Notes: a model not told the origin generated them from the letters alone. DNA of 8,120 nucleotides from Deltaproteobacteria bacterium (GCA_027297485.1 JAPUHZ010000323.1:1-8120); one strand, 5' to 3'; shown: positions 1 to 7,235, counted from the stretch's first letter. Numbers and translations: made by a program.

Positions 1-3000
1 CGGTTTTCCAGGATCCATTTCGATCGCCCCCGGTTAGTCCCCGTGCCACGGATGTGTTCCGGCTCGACACCCGATACGCCCACTGGCCGCCAGTTATCCA
101 TCATCCTGACGTCGCAGACATCAACCTCAAAGAACTCCCGCACTTTTTCTGTAATCTTTTTGAGCAGGCTATCGATGTCCAGGGAGGTGATGTCCTGGCT
201 GAGTTCCTTGAGCAGCTTTTGGATCTCCCCTTGTCTGCGGGATTCTTGATAAATATTGGCGTTTTCAATAGCGATGGCGGCTTGATCTGCGAAGGAAGTA
301 ATAATGCTGATCTCTTCCGGCCGGAACTCTCTTTCTTCTTTGGAGTAGAAATTTAATGTGCCGATAACACGGTTACCAACGCTTAAGGGAACGCCCAGGA
401 AGGAATGGTAACCTGCTTTGCGATAAACCTCTCGGTGCTCTTCAATGACCGTCGTGTCCTTGAAAACGTTCTTGATCGCTATGCTTCGATTCTCCTGGAC
501 AATCCTCCCTGATACGCTTTCATCAAGCCTCAATTTGGGACGAAGGTTCAGTTTTTCAGGATCGGAGGCGCTTCTGACAACAAGGTGTTTCCCCTCAATC
601 AGACGAAAGATAGAACTATCCACCTTAAGGATTTTCCTTGCCTCTTCGGCAATACGGGGGAGCAGGATCTCGCGATCCAAGAGTGCAGCCACATCTCTGT
701 TGATCTTAACCAGGGACTCAAACTGCTGAGATTTTCTCCTAACCTCTTCAAAAAGCCGGGCGCTATCCAGGGCGGCGGCTGCCTGAGCGGCGAGGGAGCT
801 CAAGAGACTCATGGTCTCAGCGTCGTACGCTCGGGGGATGGGGGCATAAGTGATAAGGGCCCCGGCTGGTTTCTCCTGAACGACCAGGGGCACGGCCACC
901 AGGGAGCGAATTCCTCGCTCCGATGAGATCTCACGCCAGGGCAAAAAGAGAGGATCGGTGAGGACATCTTCACAGATGACCGGCGTGCGGCTGCGGATCG
1001 CCCGTCCGAGAGGACCCTGACCATAGGCGGATGTGGGATCATCTGACAGTTTGAGGATATCCCGGTAACCCTTGTCCTCTCCGGCAACGGCTGCGATCCG
1101 ATAAAAGGGCGTATCAGGGGTTACAACAAACGTGAAGAGGGCCCCGATCAGTTGTCGTGCCTCTTCGGCGATTCGTTTAAGGACCTGCTGGGGATCGTGA
1201 GTGGCGGTGAGGGAAAGCCCGATCTCACGGAGGGCCTCGGCGTGTTTCCGTCTCCGCTCGGCCTCTTGAAAGAGCCGGGCATTTTCTATCGCTACCCCGA
1301 TAGAGGCCCCGATGGATTCCAGCAGGCCAATCTGGTCGGGGGAGAGGGTCTGTGTCCCCAATGTCGCGACATTGATAATACCGATTACTTGCTCGCGCGA
1401 GATGATGGGGATCCAGGCGACGGTGTTGAAACTCCGACTCGGAGATTCTGACTCAATGCCCTCGGTGGACTGAGTCTGGATATTTTCCATGATGAGGGAG
1501 CGTTTGGTGGTTAGGACCTGCTCGACCCTACCGCTGGGCCGCGTTTTCCTCTGTTGAAGTTTCTCTACCAAAGCTGGTGAGACCCCCTTGTGCATCTTCA
1601 GGGTAAATTTTGGAGGATCTCCTTCGAGGAGACGGATGTAACCCACCTCGATGCCGGTGAACAGCAGAACGGCATGGAGGGACTTTTCCAGAATCTCATC
1701 TAGATCGAGTGAAGCGCTCACGGCAGCCGTGACGGTGTTGAGGGCAGAGATCTCCCGTGCCCGTCGCTCTGTCTCTTGAAAAAGCCGAACGTTTTCCAGG
1801 GTCAGCTCCAAGTGCTTGGCGATTGCAATTGCGTGATCCATCTGCCACTGAGCGACTAGTCGAGACTCGAACGTGTTGTCGAGCAACAAGAGCCCCACGA
1901 CCACCGACTGCCGGATAAGCGGCACCACCAGCATGTTCTTGATATGGAACTTTGCTAAGCTCGTCGGGATCGCCGGATCCTCGGCCGGGTTGTCAATCAC
2001 CTGCAGGGCATGCTGCTCAACGCTCGCGGCGAGAAATGGGATCTCCGACACTGACAATTGACCCAGCGCCTTGAAGGCATACAAGAAATCAGGCTCTTTA
2101 CGACCGTCAAAAAACTGGGAAGTGAGCGGGATTAGCTTGTCTTCCTCAAGGAGGTAGACCGAGCACCGGTCCATCTCGCAAGCCTGAGCAATCTTTTGCG
2201 CAACGAGTCCTAGGCCTTCTTGGAGGTCTTCTGGACTCTTAATGGCCTGGGAAATCTCCAGGAGGGCCTCGGCGTGTTTCCGTCGCCTCGTCTGTTCTCG
2301 GTAAAGGCGGCTCTTATCCACAGCTAGGGCCGCCAGATCGGCTATTCCAGAGAGAAGCTCTACCTCGGCCCATGTAAAAGAGCGGGTCGTTTTGGTGTAG
2401 ATGCTTAGGATACCGACCACTTTGTCTTCGACTCGCAAGGGAACCCCAAGGAATGACCGATATCCGTATTTTCTGAAAATCGTTCTATGAGCTTCGATAA
2501 GACGCGGATCTTCTTGAAGGTCCTCGACCAAGAGAGGCGTATTTTCGATCACAATCTTTCCGGTTAGACTCTCTCCGATTTTAATCCGAGGTTTGAGACC
2601 CGGGAGCACTTCAACACCCTTGACGGCGACAAGTTCTTCTCCTTCCACGAGCCTAAAGGCCACCATCTCAACCTTAAGGAGCCGCTTCGTCTCCTCGGCT
2701 ATCTTTGGGAGCAGCCCCTCCTGGCCGATCAGACCGGCCAGCCCCTTGTTGATTTCCAGAAGGGTTGCCAGTTCCACCTTCCTTTGGACTGCTTCCTGAA
2801 AGAGCCTGCTGTTTTCAATGGCGATACCGATCTGTCCCCCGATGGCCGAGAGCATCTCGATGTCCTGGGGGCTAAATTCTCTTACGGCTCGACTGAAGAC
2901 GTGGACCACCCCGACAGGCACCCCTTTGGCCACGATTGCGATACCGGCTGAGGACTGGAATCCCAACTTTTTTCCCTTCCCTTGACGCGCTAAGGCCTCG

Positions 3001-4226
3001 TAACTTGGATCACTGGCCGCATCCGAAAAGACAATAGGCCGACACTCGGTAAAAATCCTGCCGATGATTCCTTCCTCCGGGGTGTAGTGGTCGTAGTCGC
3101 TGATCGCTTCAGGCGGAAGTCCATGGTGCGCACGAAGGCGAAGCACGCGATCGTGTTCGTCCATAAGATAGAGACGGCCCGCATCCACCTGAAGAACCTC
3201 AATGGTCTTCAACAGGGCACTGTGGACGATCGCCTGGGCATCTAGAGACTCAGTGGTCGCCTTTGTGATGGCATAGAGGCCCTGAAGCTCTTGGTTCCTC
3301 CGCTGGGCCTCTTCGTGGAGCCGTGCCTTTTGCACGGCAATGCCCATATGACTGCCGATCGCTTCGAGGAGACGCACCTGTCGTGGCTGGAACTTGCGCG
3401 CTGATCGGCTGCCGAGTTCGATAGTTCCGAGGACCTGCTCTTGAGCCCGTACAGAGACCACGACCGCTGACTGTACCCCCTCTCTCTTGAATGACCTCAG
3501 CCCATCGCACTCTGAAACATTTTCCACAACATAGGCCTCTTTTTCGGCCATCACTCGGACAAGAATCAATCCGGCTGTCGGATCTCCCGAGGCAGTGCTC
3601 TTCTCGGTCACATTCCGGGGATCTTGATACCCCCTGCTGACCACAGCCTTCAGAACTGTACCGGCTAGATCGAGCAGGCGAATGATTCCGATGTCGAACG
3701 GACCAATTTGAAGGGCCTTGTCCAGGATCCTCTCCAGGATCGTTTCGAGATCTGGAGAACTCAAAATGGCTTGGCTGATTTCGTGGAGGATCTGGAGCTC
3801 CTGATAATGAGACTCTACCTCGTGGCCGAGTCTTCTGCGCTCGGTGACGTCCAGAGTGTAAATTCGCATGAGGTTGCCGTCAGAAACATACGAGATATGT
3901 TGCTCGTACACTTCGTTGCCGACCTCAACTTCACGCGTGACGCTTTCTTGCTCTCCGCTCTGAAGTTCAACCATCACCTGCTGCAAACCTTTCAGCATCG
4001 GATGTTCAGATCCGGCTGCCTCCATATCGGGAAACCGCCTTTCTGCCGCCGGATTGAGGTAGGTAATGGCGCCTGCGCTATCTACCTCAATGATGGGACT
4101 CGGATTCAGACTGGGAAAGGAAGAAAGTCGAAAAAGCTTTTCCTCGTCCGCCTTGGCTCCGTGCAGCGGCTTCTTCGTCCTCTTGTGCGACATGGGTTTG
4201 GCGGCTCGCTTGGTCCGGTCAGCCAT
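1..4226 (-). CDS. Giant PAS plus tandem-GAF sensor protein, 3' end outside the window
   Basis: I translated this frame codon by codon: it is open from the ATG at 4224-4226 to base 1, 1408 codons without a stop. Residues about 29-127 form a PAS domain (NPSPIIEVDSAGAITYLNP, ending LDVTERRRL). GAF domains follow at about 147-301, 319-473, 489-639, 656-813, 829-983, 1001-1156 and 1171-1323, and an eighth begins near 1341 and is cut. Each GAF ends in a helical linker of the type ARLFQEAERR; the linker arginine (asparagine in the last) falls at 302, 474, 640, 814, 984, 1157 and 1324, a period of about 170 residues. I see no membrane segment or signal peptide, so the protein should be cytoplasmic. 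Only six cysteines were found (240, 395, 683, 688, 1085, 1371) and no bilin-binding DxCF motif, so phytochrome-type photoreception is unlikely. PAS and GAF domains usually bind small ligands or mediate dimerisation. The output domain is not visible. The start has only a weak AGGTG 14 bases upstream; coupling to the preceding gene is likely. Confidence 0.93.
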   Translation of the reverse strand, partial: MADRTKRAAKPMSHKRTKKPLHGAKADEEKLFRLSSFPSLNPSPIIEVDSAGAITYLNPAAERRFPDMEAAGSEHPMLKGLQQVMVELQSGEQESVTREVEVGNEVYEQHISYVSDGNLMRIYTLDVTERRRLGHEVESHYQELQILHEISQAILSSPDLETILERILDKALQIGPFDIGIIRLLDLAGTVLKAVVSRGYQDPRNVTEKSTASGDPTAGLILVRVMAEKEAYVVENVSECDGLRSFKREGVQSAVVVSVRAQEQVLGTIELGSRSARKFQPRQVRLLEAIGSHMGIAVQKARLHEEAQRRNQELQGLYAITKATTESLDAQAIVHSALLKTIEVLQVDAGRLYLMDEHDRVLRLRAHHGLPPEAISDYDHYTPEEGIIGRIFTECRPIVFSDAASDPSYEALARQGKGKKLGFQSSAGIAIVAKGVPVGVVHVFSRAVREFSPQDIEMLSAIGGQIGIAIENSRLFQEAVQRKVELATLLEINKGLAGLIGQEGLLPKIAEETKRLLKVEMVAFRLVEGEELVAVKGVEVLPGLKPRIKIGESLTGKIVIENTPLLVEDLQEDPRLIEAHRTIFRKYGYRSFLGVPLRVEDKVVGILSIYTKTTRSFTWAEVELLSGIADLAALAVDKSRLYREQTRRRKHAEALLEISQAIKSPEDLQEGLGLVAQKIAQACEMDRCSVYLLEEDKLIPLTSQFFDGRKEPDFLYAFKALGQLSVSEIPFLAASVEQHALQVIDNPAEDPAIPTSLAKFHIKNMLVVPLIRQSVVVGLLLLDNTFESRLVAQWQMDHAIAIAKHLELTLENVRLFQETERRAREISALNTVTAAVSASLDLDEILEKSLHAVLLFTGIEVGYIRLLEGDPPKFTLKMHKGVSPALVEKLQQRKTRPSGRVEQVLTTKRSLIMENIQTQSTEGIESESPSRSFNTVAWIPIISREQVIGIINVATLGTQTLSPDQIGLLESIGASIGVAIENARLFQEAERRRKHAEALREIGLSLTATHDPQQVLKRIAEEARQLIGALFTFVVTPDTPFYRIAAVAGEDKGYRDILKLSDDPTSAYGQGPLGRAIRSRTPVICEDVLTDPLFLPWREISSERGIRSLVAVPLVVQEKPAGALITYAPIPRAYDAETMSLLSSLAAQAAAALDSARLFEEVRRKSQQFESLVKINRDVAALLDREILLPRIAEEARKILKVDSSIFRLIEGKHLVVRSASDPEKLNLRPKLRLDESVSGRIVQENRSIAIKNVFKDTTVIEEHREVYRKAGYHSFLGVPLSVGNRVIGTLNFYSKEEREFRPEEISIITSFADQAAIAIENANIYQESRRQGEIQKLLKELSQDITSLDIDSLLKKITEKVREFFEVDVCDVRMMDNWRPVGVSGVEPEHIRGTGTNRGRSKWILEN
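1229..1252. repeat. 24-bp intragenic direct repeat, copy 1
   Basis: These 24 bases are identical to 2261-2284; the match stops on both sides. The copy lies in the giant sensor gene and encodes the coiled linker motif RRKHAEAL after GAF5. The two copies are 1032 bases (344 codons, two GAF units) apart and in the same frame, which fits past duplication or gene conversion between GAF-linker units. Confidence 0.8.
2261..2284. repeat. 24-bp intragenic direct repeat, copy 2
   Basis: Exact match to 1229-1252. This copy encodes the same RRKHAEAL linker motif after GAF3 (residues about 648-655). Perfect conservation at DNA level, including third codon positions, contrasts with the diverged GAF cores on either side. 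Confidence 0.8.
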
Positions 4227-4230
4227 TTTT

Positions 4231-4467
4231 TTAATACACGCACCTAATGTTTCTTATCTTTCCGTACTGTAATTCAAAAACCCCGTTCTCTTTATGCTTG
4301 ACCCAGTTTCTAAGCTGACTCTCTCGAATGCGCCACCGACCGCCCACTTTAAAAGCCGGTACTTCCTTTTTTTGGGTCATTTTAATAAGGGTGCGCTTAG
4401 AGAGTTGAAGAATCGCTCCCTCCTCAGCGAGGATTATTAGCCTGAGATCCGCATGGTCGTTGCTCAT
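4231..4467 (-). CDS. Small helix-turn-helix DNA-binding protein, excisionase/MerR-like (HTH_17) family
   Basis: A 78-residue protein. Residues about 10-56 match the winged HTH of the excisionase family: a first helix pair (ILQLSKRTLIKMTQKKEV, 19-36), then the signature PAFKVGGRWRIRESQLRNWV (37-56), in which the Gly-Gly turn and the RWRIR strand form the wing and the last helix carries the LxxWV pattern. A short basic, aromatic tail follows. Despite the family name, most members are not phage excisionases; they are small DNA-binding proteins or targeting modules. No integrase or attachment site is visible here. The frame could extend to 4518, but the ATG at 4465-4467 has a strong Shine-Dalgarno (AGGAGGTG, 8-base spacing), so I chose it. 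Its TAA stop is four bases before the ATG of the giant sensor gene, so the two are almost certainly co-transcribed and probably translationally coupled. The protein may be the DNA-binding partner of the sensor; this is inference. Confidence 0.88.
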   Translation of the reverse strand: MSNDHADLRLIILAEEGAILQLSKRTLIKMTQKKEVPAFKVGGRWRIRESQLRNWVKHKENGVFELQYGKIRNIRCVY

Positions 4468-4475
4468 AGACAAAG

Positions 4476-4483
4476 CACCTCCT
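4476..4483 (-). promoter_or_regulatory. Strong Shine-Dalgarno of the HTH gene
   Basis: On the minus strand this reads AGGAGGTG, eight matches to the 16S anti-SD, with eight bases before the ATG at 4465-4467. It fixes the start of the HTH protein and rules out the 17-residue upstream extension. Confidence 0.85.
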
Positions 4484-4585
4484 GCGCTTAAAGACACAAG
4501 GCCTATCCCAGAACTCACTCAAAGACTACCCAATCTTAGTAATGATCGGCAAAAATGGACAAAGGCTGAACCTAAAGACCTAGGA

Positions 4586-4614
4586 GTGACAAATTGTGAA
4601 AATATGACCATATT
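4586..4614 (+). promoter_or_regulatory. Possible sigma-70 promoter toward the transporter
   Basis: GTGACA (4586-4591; five of six matches to TTGACA) is followed after 17 bases by CATATT (4609-4614; four of six matches to TATAAT). Transcription would begin near 4621 and leave a leader of roughly 150 bases before the transporter gene. The proposed -10 and spacer are overlapped by the 20-bp palindrome, the usual geometry of a repressor site. The match is weak and rests on inspection only. Confidence 0.3.
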
Positions 4615-4617
4615 TTC
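4598..4617. promoter_or_regulatory. Perfect 20-bp palindrome, probable operator
   Basis: The sequence GAAAATATGACCATATTTTC has two perfect 9-base arms around a two-base centre (AC). Nine-base perfect dyads with an almost absent spacer are typical of sites for dimeric DNA-binding proteins and cannot form a useful RNA hairpin because there is no loop. It sits in the divergent region, about 130 bases upstream of the HTH start and 150 upstream of the transporter start. Candidate binders are the neighbouring HTH protein or an unseen regulator; I do not recognise it as a known consensus. Confidence 0.6.
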
Positions 4618-4673
4618 CCTCTCCGATTCTTTATAGTCTCCTATTGGGTTGAATCGGCTGGTTGGCCGGTAAG

Positions 4674-4695
4674 TTAAACAATTTGAACAGTTTAA
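4674..4695. repeat. AT-rich inverted repeat near the transporter gene
   Basis: TTAAAC (4674-4679) and GTTTAA (4690-4695) are perfect 6-base inverted arms around ten bases that include TTTGAAC, a near copy of the left arm. The three similar half-sites at roughly 10-base spacing may be a second regulator site. The arms are short and AT-rich, so chance is quite possible. Confidence 0.3.
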
Positions 4696-4767
4696 GTCGT
4701 CTAAGCGGGCGCTTCTCACCAACGGCCTGCTGCTTGACACGTACAAAGAAAGGTGCAAAGCAAAAAG

Positions 4768-6063
4768 ATGGCGATGGAGAACTCTGCTCGACCTCATTCC
4801 AAGACGCGCCGCTTTCCTGCTCTCAGTGTGCCCCATTTTCGCTTTTACGCGGCCACTGCTTTCTTATCCATGGCCGCCGATAATATTGAGCACGTCATTG
4901 GCTATTGGGTCATCTGGCAATTAACCCACTCTCCGTTCTGGTTGGGCTATGCGGTCGTTGCCCATTGGCTTCCCTTTACTCTTTTCTCTTTTTATTCCGG
5001 GTCTCTCGCCGATCGCTTCGATTGCCGCCGGCTGATCCTGGTTTCCCAGGGATTGTATATCTTTGCATCCTTCGGCTGGGGATTCCTCTATCTTACAGGC
5101 CAGCTTCAGATCTGGCATATCGCCATTTTGCTTCTCTTCCATGGCTTTGCCGGTCTCATTTTTGGCCCCAGCAGCATGCTGATTATCCACGAAATGGTTG
5201 GGGAGGAGAAACTCATAAGCGCCGTCAGTCTAAATGCTGCCTTAAGACCCCTGGCCACTACGATCGGGCCTGCTGTCGGAGGGTTGCTCATGGCCACGGT
5301 AGGGCCGGGGTGGGGATTTATTGCAAACACCTTAATCTATCTCCCCCTTTCGGTTACGATTCTCTATTTTCCCTATCGGGGGGCTACAACCAAGAAAAAG
5401 AGCGAGCAAGGTTGGCCTTTCATCATCGAGGGGTTCCGGGTAGTGAGACAGAATCGCTTGATTGTTGCCATGCTCGTTGTGGTAGCAGCAACCTCGTTTC
5501 TCTTGGGCAATGCCTTTCAGGTCCTCATGCCTGCCTTTGCGCAACGATTGGGGGTCTCCGAGACTGGCTACAGTGCGCTCTTGTCCGCTAACGGCATCGG
5601 AGCGATTTTGGGCGGGTTTTTACTGGGTTGGATTGGAACGACAAGGCTCAGACCCATTATGGTCACTGCGGGGACATTGACTTGGTCGCTATTACTGATC
5701 TTTTTCGCGCTGTCCAACGCGTATGTGGTCTCGCTGGCCCTCCTCTGCATGGTGGGGGCCGCGCAGATTATTTTCGTCTCGATGTCTCAGAGCATCATCC
5801 AGGCCTGGGCGCCCAAGGCCGTTCGTGGGCGAGTTATCGGAGTCTACAACTTCGCCGCGCACGGAATGCGCGTCTTTAGCGGCTTCGTGCTGGGCTCTCT
5901 GGCAACCCTCATCGGTCCACCCCCGGCACTCCTCATTCTCGCCGGGCTTATCGGGCTTGTAGTTCTAGGGATATCTACCGTGACCCCCTCTCTGTGGCAT
6001 TCAGAGATGAAAGAAGAAGCGGTGCCGGGAGGAAAGGGTAACGTGGCAGTAGTTGAATCTTAA
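4768..6063 (+). CDS. Major facilitator superfamily exporter, EntS/MFS_3 (DHA3) type
   Basis: An inner-membrane transporter of 431 residues that likely exports a small molecule by proton antiport. Numbered from this start, a basic cytoplasmic N-terminus is followed by the family entry motif FRFYAATAFLSMAADNIEH (25-43). The loop between helices 2 and 3 carries the MFS motif A variant GSLADRFDCRRLI (78-90). Next come LRPLATTIGPAVGGLL (159-174), typical of helix 5 in this group, a basic central loop (about 203-215), and RGRVIGVYNF (353-362) before helices 11-12. About twelve hydrophobic segments and a 20-residue hydrophilic tail fit full length. The family includes the enterobactin exporter EntS and macrolide pumps; the substrate cannot be read from sequence. 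The start is uncertain: the frame also has GTG at 4753 and ATG at 4774. I chose ATG 4768, with AGGTG 12 bases upstream. It is transcribed away from the HTH/sensor unit and converges with the dehydrogenase 23 bases downstream. Confidence 0.9.
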   Translation: MAMENSARPHSKTRRFPALSVPHFRFYAATAFLSMAADNIEHVIGYWVIWQLTHSPFWLGYAVVAHWLPFTLFSFYSGSLADRFDCRRLILVSQGLYIFASFGWGFLYLTGQLQIWHIAILLLFHGFAGLIFGPSSMLIIHEMVGEEKLISAVSLNAALRPLATTIGPAVGGLLMATVGPGWGFIANTLIYLPLSVTILYFPYRGATTKKKSEQGWPFIIEGFRVVRQNRLIVAMLVVVAATSFLLGNAFQVLMPAFAQRLGVSETGYSALLSANGIGAILGGFLLGWIGTTRLRPIMVTAGTLTWSLLLIFFALSNAYVVSLALLCMVGAAQIIFVSMSQSIIQAWAPKAVRGRVIGVYNFAAHGMRVFSGFVLGSLATLIGPPPALLILAGLIGLVVLGISTVTPSLWHSEMKEEAVPGGKGNVAVVES

Positions 6064-6086
6064 ACCGCCCGTTAGAAAATTCTTTC

Positions 6087-7115
6087 TTAGACCCGCTGGG
6101 GGTCGATAATCACTTTGATGGAATCACGGGCCTCCGCCACAAGCTGAAAACCTAAACCAGCCTGCGCCAAACCTAGGCGGTGAGTGATCATCTCCCGCAC
6201 CCGTACGCCCCGGGTGCGGATACACTCGATTGCTGCAGCGATGTCTTGAGAACTGCCGGCATAAGAAGTGGTGACTGTAATCTCGTTGCGCCAAAAGTCA
6301 TACAGCGGGATCGGGACATCAACCCCTTCTGCCGTCGGAGCGAAAAAGAGCAGTGTCCCCCCGCGCTCGACGGACGCTATGGCCTGTTGAACCGCCGGCA
6401 TCGCCCCAGTACAGACAATAACCAGATCAGCCAATCGACCATCGTTTATCTCGCGCAGCCGGGCGGGCACGTCCTCGGCAGCATGGAGGGTTGCATCGGC
6501 ACCCAAATTCTCTGCCGCTTTTAGACGATATTCATTGATATCTGTCGCCACTACGAGAGCGGCATCGCGAAGACGTGCCATCTGCACATGGAGCAACCCG
6601 GAGATGCCGCTGCCAATAACAATGACACTCTGTCCAGACTGCAGGCGGGCCAATCTCTGTCCCCGTACGACGCAAGCCACGGGTTCGATAAAAGAGCCCT
6701 CTTCGAAAGACATCTCATCAGGCAAAAGGAATGTCCCCAACTCCATGTTGATCTTGGGCACTCGGACGCACTCGGCAAAGCCGCCGGGATCAAAATGGGT
6801 CTGGCGCAAGGTGTCGCACACAGAATGATGGCCGCTGAGGCAGTATCGGCAACGGTTACAAGGGACATGGTGGGAGACAAAGACCCGATCCCCTACCCGG
6901 TATTGCTCCACTCCATCTCCAACGCTTACGATCTCACCTGAGATTTCGTGCCCCAGCACGAGGGGAGCCTTTTTAACGCGGTACCATTCCATCACATCGG
7001 TGCCGCAGATCCCGCTGGCCTTGATGCGGACCAGCAGCTCTCCGGGACCGATTCGAGGCACGGGCATCTCCTCCAAGCGCACGTCCCGATTGTTGTAATA
7101 CATGGCAACCCGCAT
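6087..7115 (-). CDS. Zinc-dependent medium-chain alcohol/polyol dehydrogenase
   Basis: A 342-residue member of the MDR family (sorbitol/threonine dehydrogenase-like), oxidising a secondary alcohol, polyol or sugar acid with NAD(H). Visible residues are the catalytic zinc ligands Cys37 (GICGTD), His56-Glu57 (LGHE) and Glu144 (IEP). The structural-zinc cysteines are at 86, 89, 92 and 100 (PCNRCRYCLSGHHSVC). The Rossmann motif GSGISG is at 168-173, and Asp192 at the end of the second strand favours NAD over NADP. All key residues are intact, so the enzyme should be active. The substrate is unknown. The frame extends upstream to an ATG at 7154, adding 13 hydrophilic residues. I prefer the ATG at 7113-7115 because family members begin with an equivalent of MRVAMYY; neither start has a good Shine-Dalgarno. 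It lies downstream of the LsrF-like gene in the same direction, so the product of one enzyme may feed the other. It converges with the transporter gene, and the 23-base gap holds no convincing terminator. Confidence 0.92.
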   Translation of the reverse strand: MRVAMYYNNRDVRLEEMPVPRIGPGELLVRIKASGICGTDVMEWYRVKKAPLVLGHEISGEIVSVGDGVEQYRVGDRVFVSHHVPCNRCRYCLSGHHSVCDTLRQTHFDPGGFAECVRVPKINMELGTFLLPDEMSFEEGSFIEPVACVVRGQRLARLQSGQSVIVIGSGISGLLHVQMARLRDAALVVATDINEYRLKAAENLGADATLHAAEDVPARLREINDGRLADLVIVCTGAMPAVQQAIASVERGGTLLFFAPTAEGVDVPIPLYDFWRNEITVTTSYAGSSQDIAAAIECIRTRGVRVREMITHRLGLAQAGLGFQLVAEARDSIKVIIDPQRV

Positions 7116-7183
7116 AAAATCTTTACGGGAGCCTTCTTTCTTCTGGGCCTGCATCGCAGATGACTATGTTTTTCGCGCAGTTA

Positions 7184-7235
7184 CGTGTTTCGAGCTTCGT
7201 GTTTCATATTCCGACTCCAAACCCCAAACCCGAGA
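7184..7235. repeat. Degenerate GAAACACG / GGGTTTGG intergenic repeat
   Basis: In the spacer between the two operon genes, CGTGTTTC occurs at 7184-7191 and again at 7198-7205, and CCAAACC-type repeats follow at about 7216-7232. Read on the minus strand this is GGGTTTGGGGTTTGG, then GAAACACG twice. The strand asymmetry and near-tandem units resemble low-complexity intergenic repeats scattered in some environmental bacterial genomes. I cannot tell from one copy whether it is a dispersed family. Confidence 0.4.

Larger units (their letters stand above)
4468..4767. other. Divergent intergenic control region
   Basis: About 300 bases lie between the starts of the leftward HTH gene and the rightward transporter gene. 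Open frames crossing it on either strand show no recognisable protein and run into the real genes, so I treat them as chance. The region is richer in A+T than its flanks. It contains a perfect 20-bp palindrome (4598-4617), an AT-rich inverted repeat (4674-4695) and a weak plus-strand promoter candidate. I see no clear sigma-70 promoter for the leftward unit and no riboswitch that I recognise. The leader of the HTH gene upstream of its Shine-Dalgarno is unremarkable. Confidence 0.7.

Noticed and set aside
43..1451. Several open frames of 90-113 codons on the plus strand opposite the sensor gene
   Set aside because: They lie wholly antisense to continuous GAF-coding sequence, lack ribosome sites and show no domain; they are by-products of codon use in the real gene.
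3708..4247. A 179-codon plus-strand open frame
   Set aside because: It is antisense to the PAS domain and first GAF of the sensor, which have clear family motifs. The plus-strand translation is unlike any protein I recognise.
4231..4467. Reading the excisionase-like protein as evidence of a prophage or integrative element
   Set aside because: No integrase, attachment repeats or phage genes are visible, and the family is widely used for non-phage regulators. The coupling to a sensor gene argues for regulation.
4734..4739. TTGACA as a -35 element for the transporter
   Set aside because: The position 17 bases downstream has no -10-like sequence and would fall inside or at the start codon region.
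4519..4836. A 105-codon minus-strand open frame across the divergent region
   Set aside because: It overlaps the transporter start, has no good ribosome site, and its translation shows no domain; the palindrome falls inside it.
4905..5591. A 228-codon frame overlapping the transporter gene on the same strand
   Set aside because: The +1 frame of a clear MFS protein; its translation is cysteine- and arginine-rich with no family pattern.
6064..6086. Bidirectional terminator between the convergent genes
   Set aside because: Only a 5-bp AT-rich dyad (AGAAA/TTTCT) is present, too weak to call; no GC stem with a T-run is seen.
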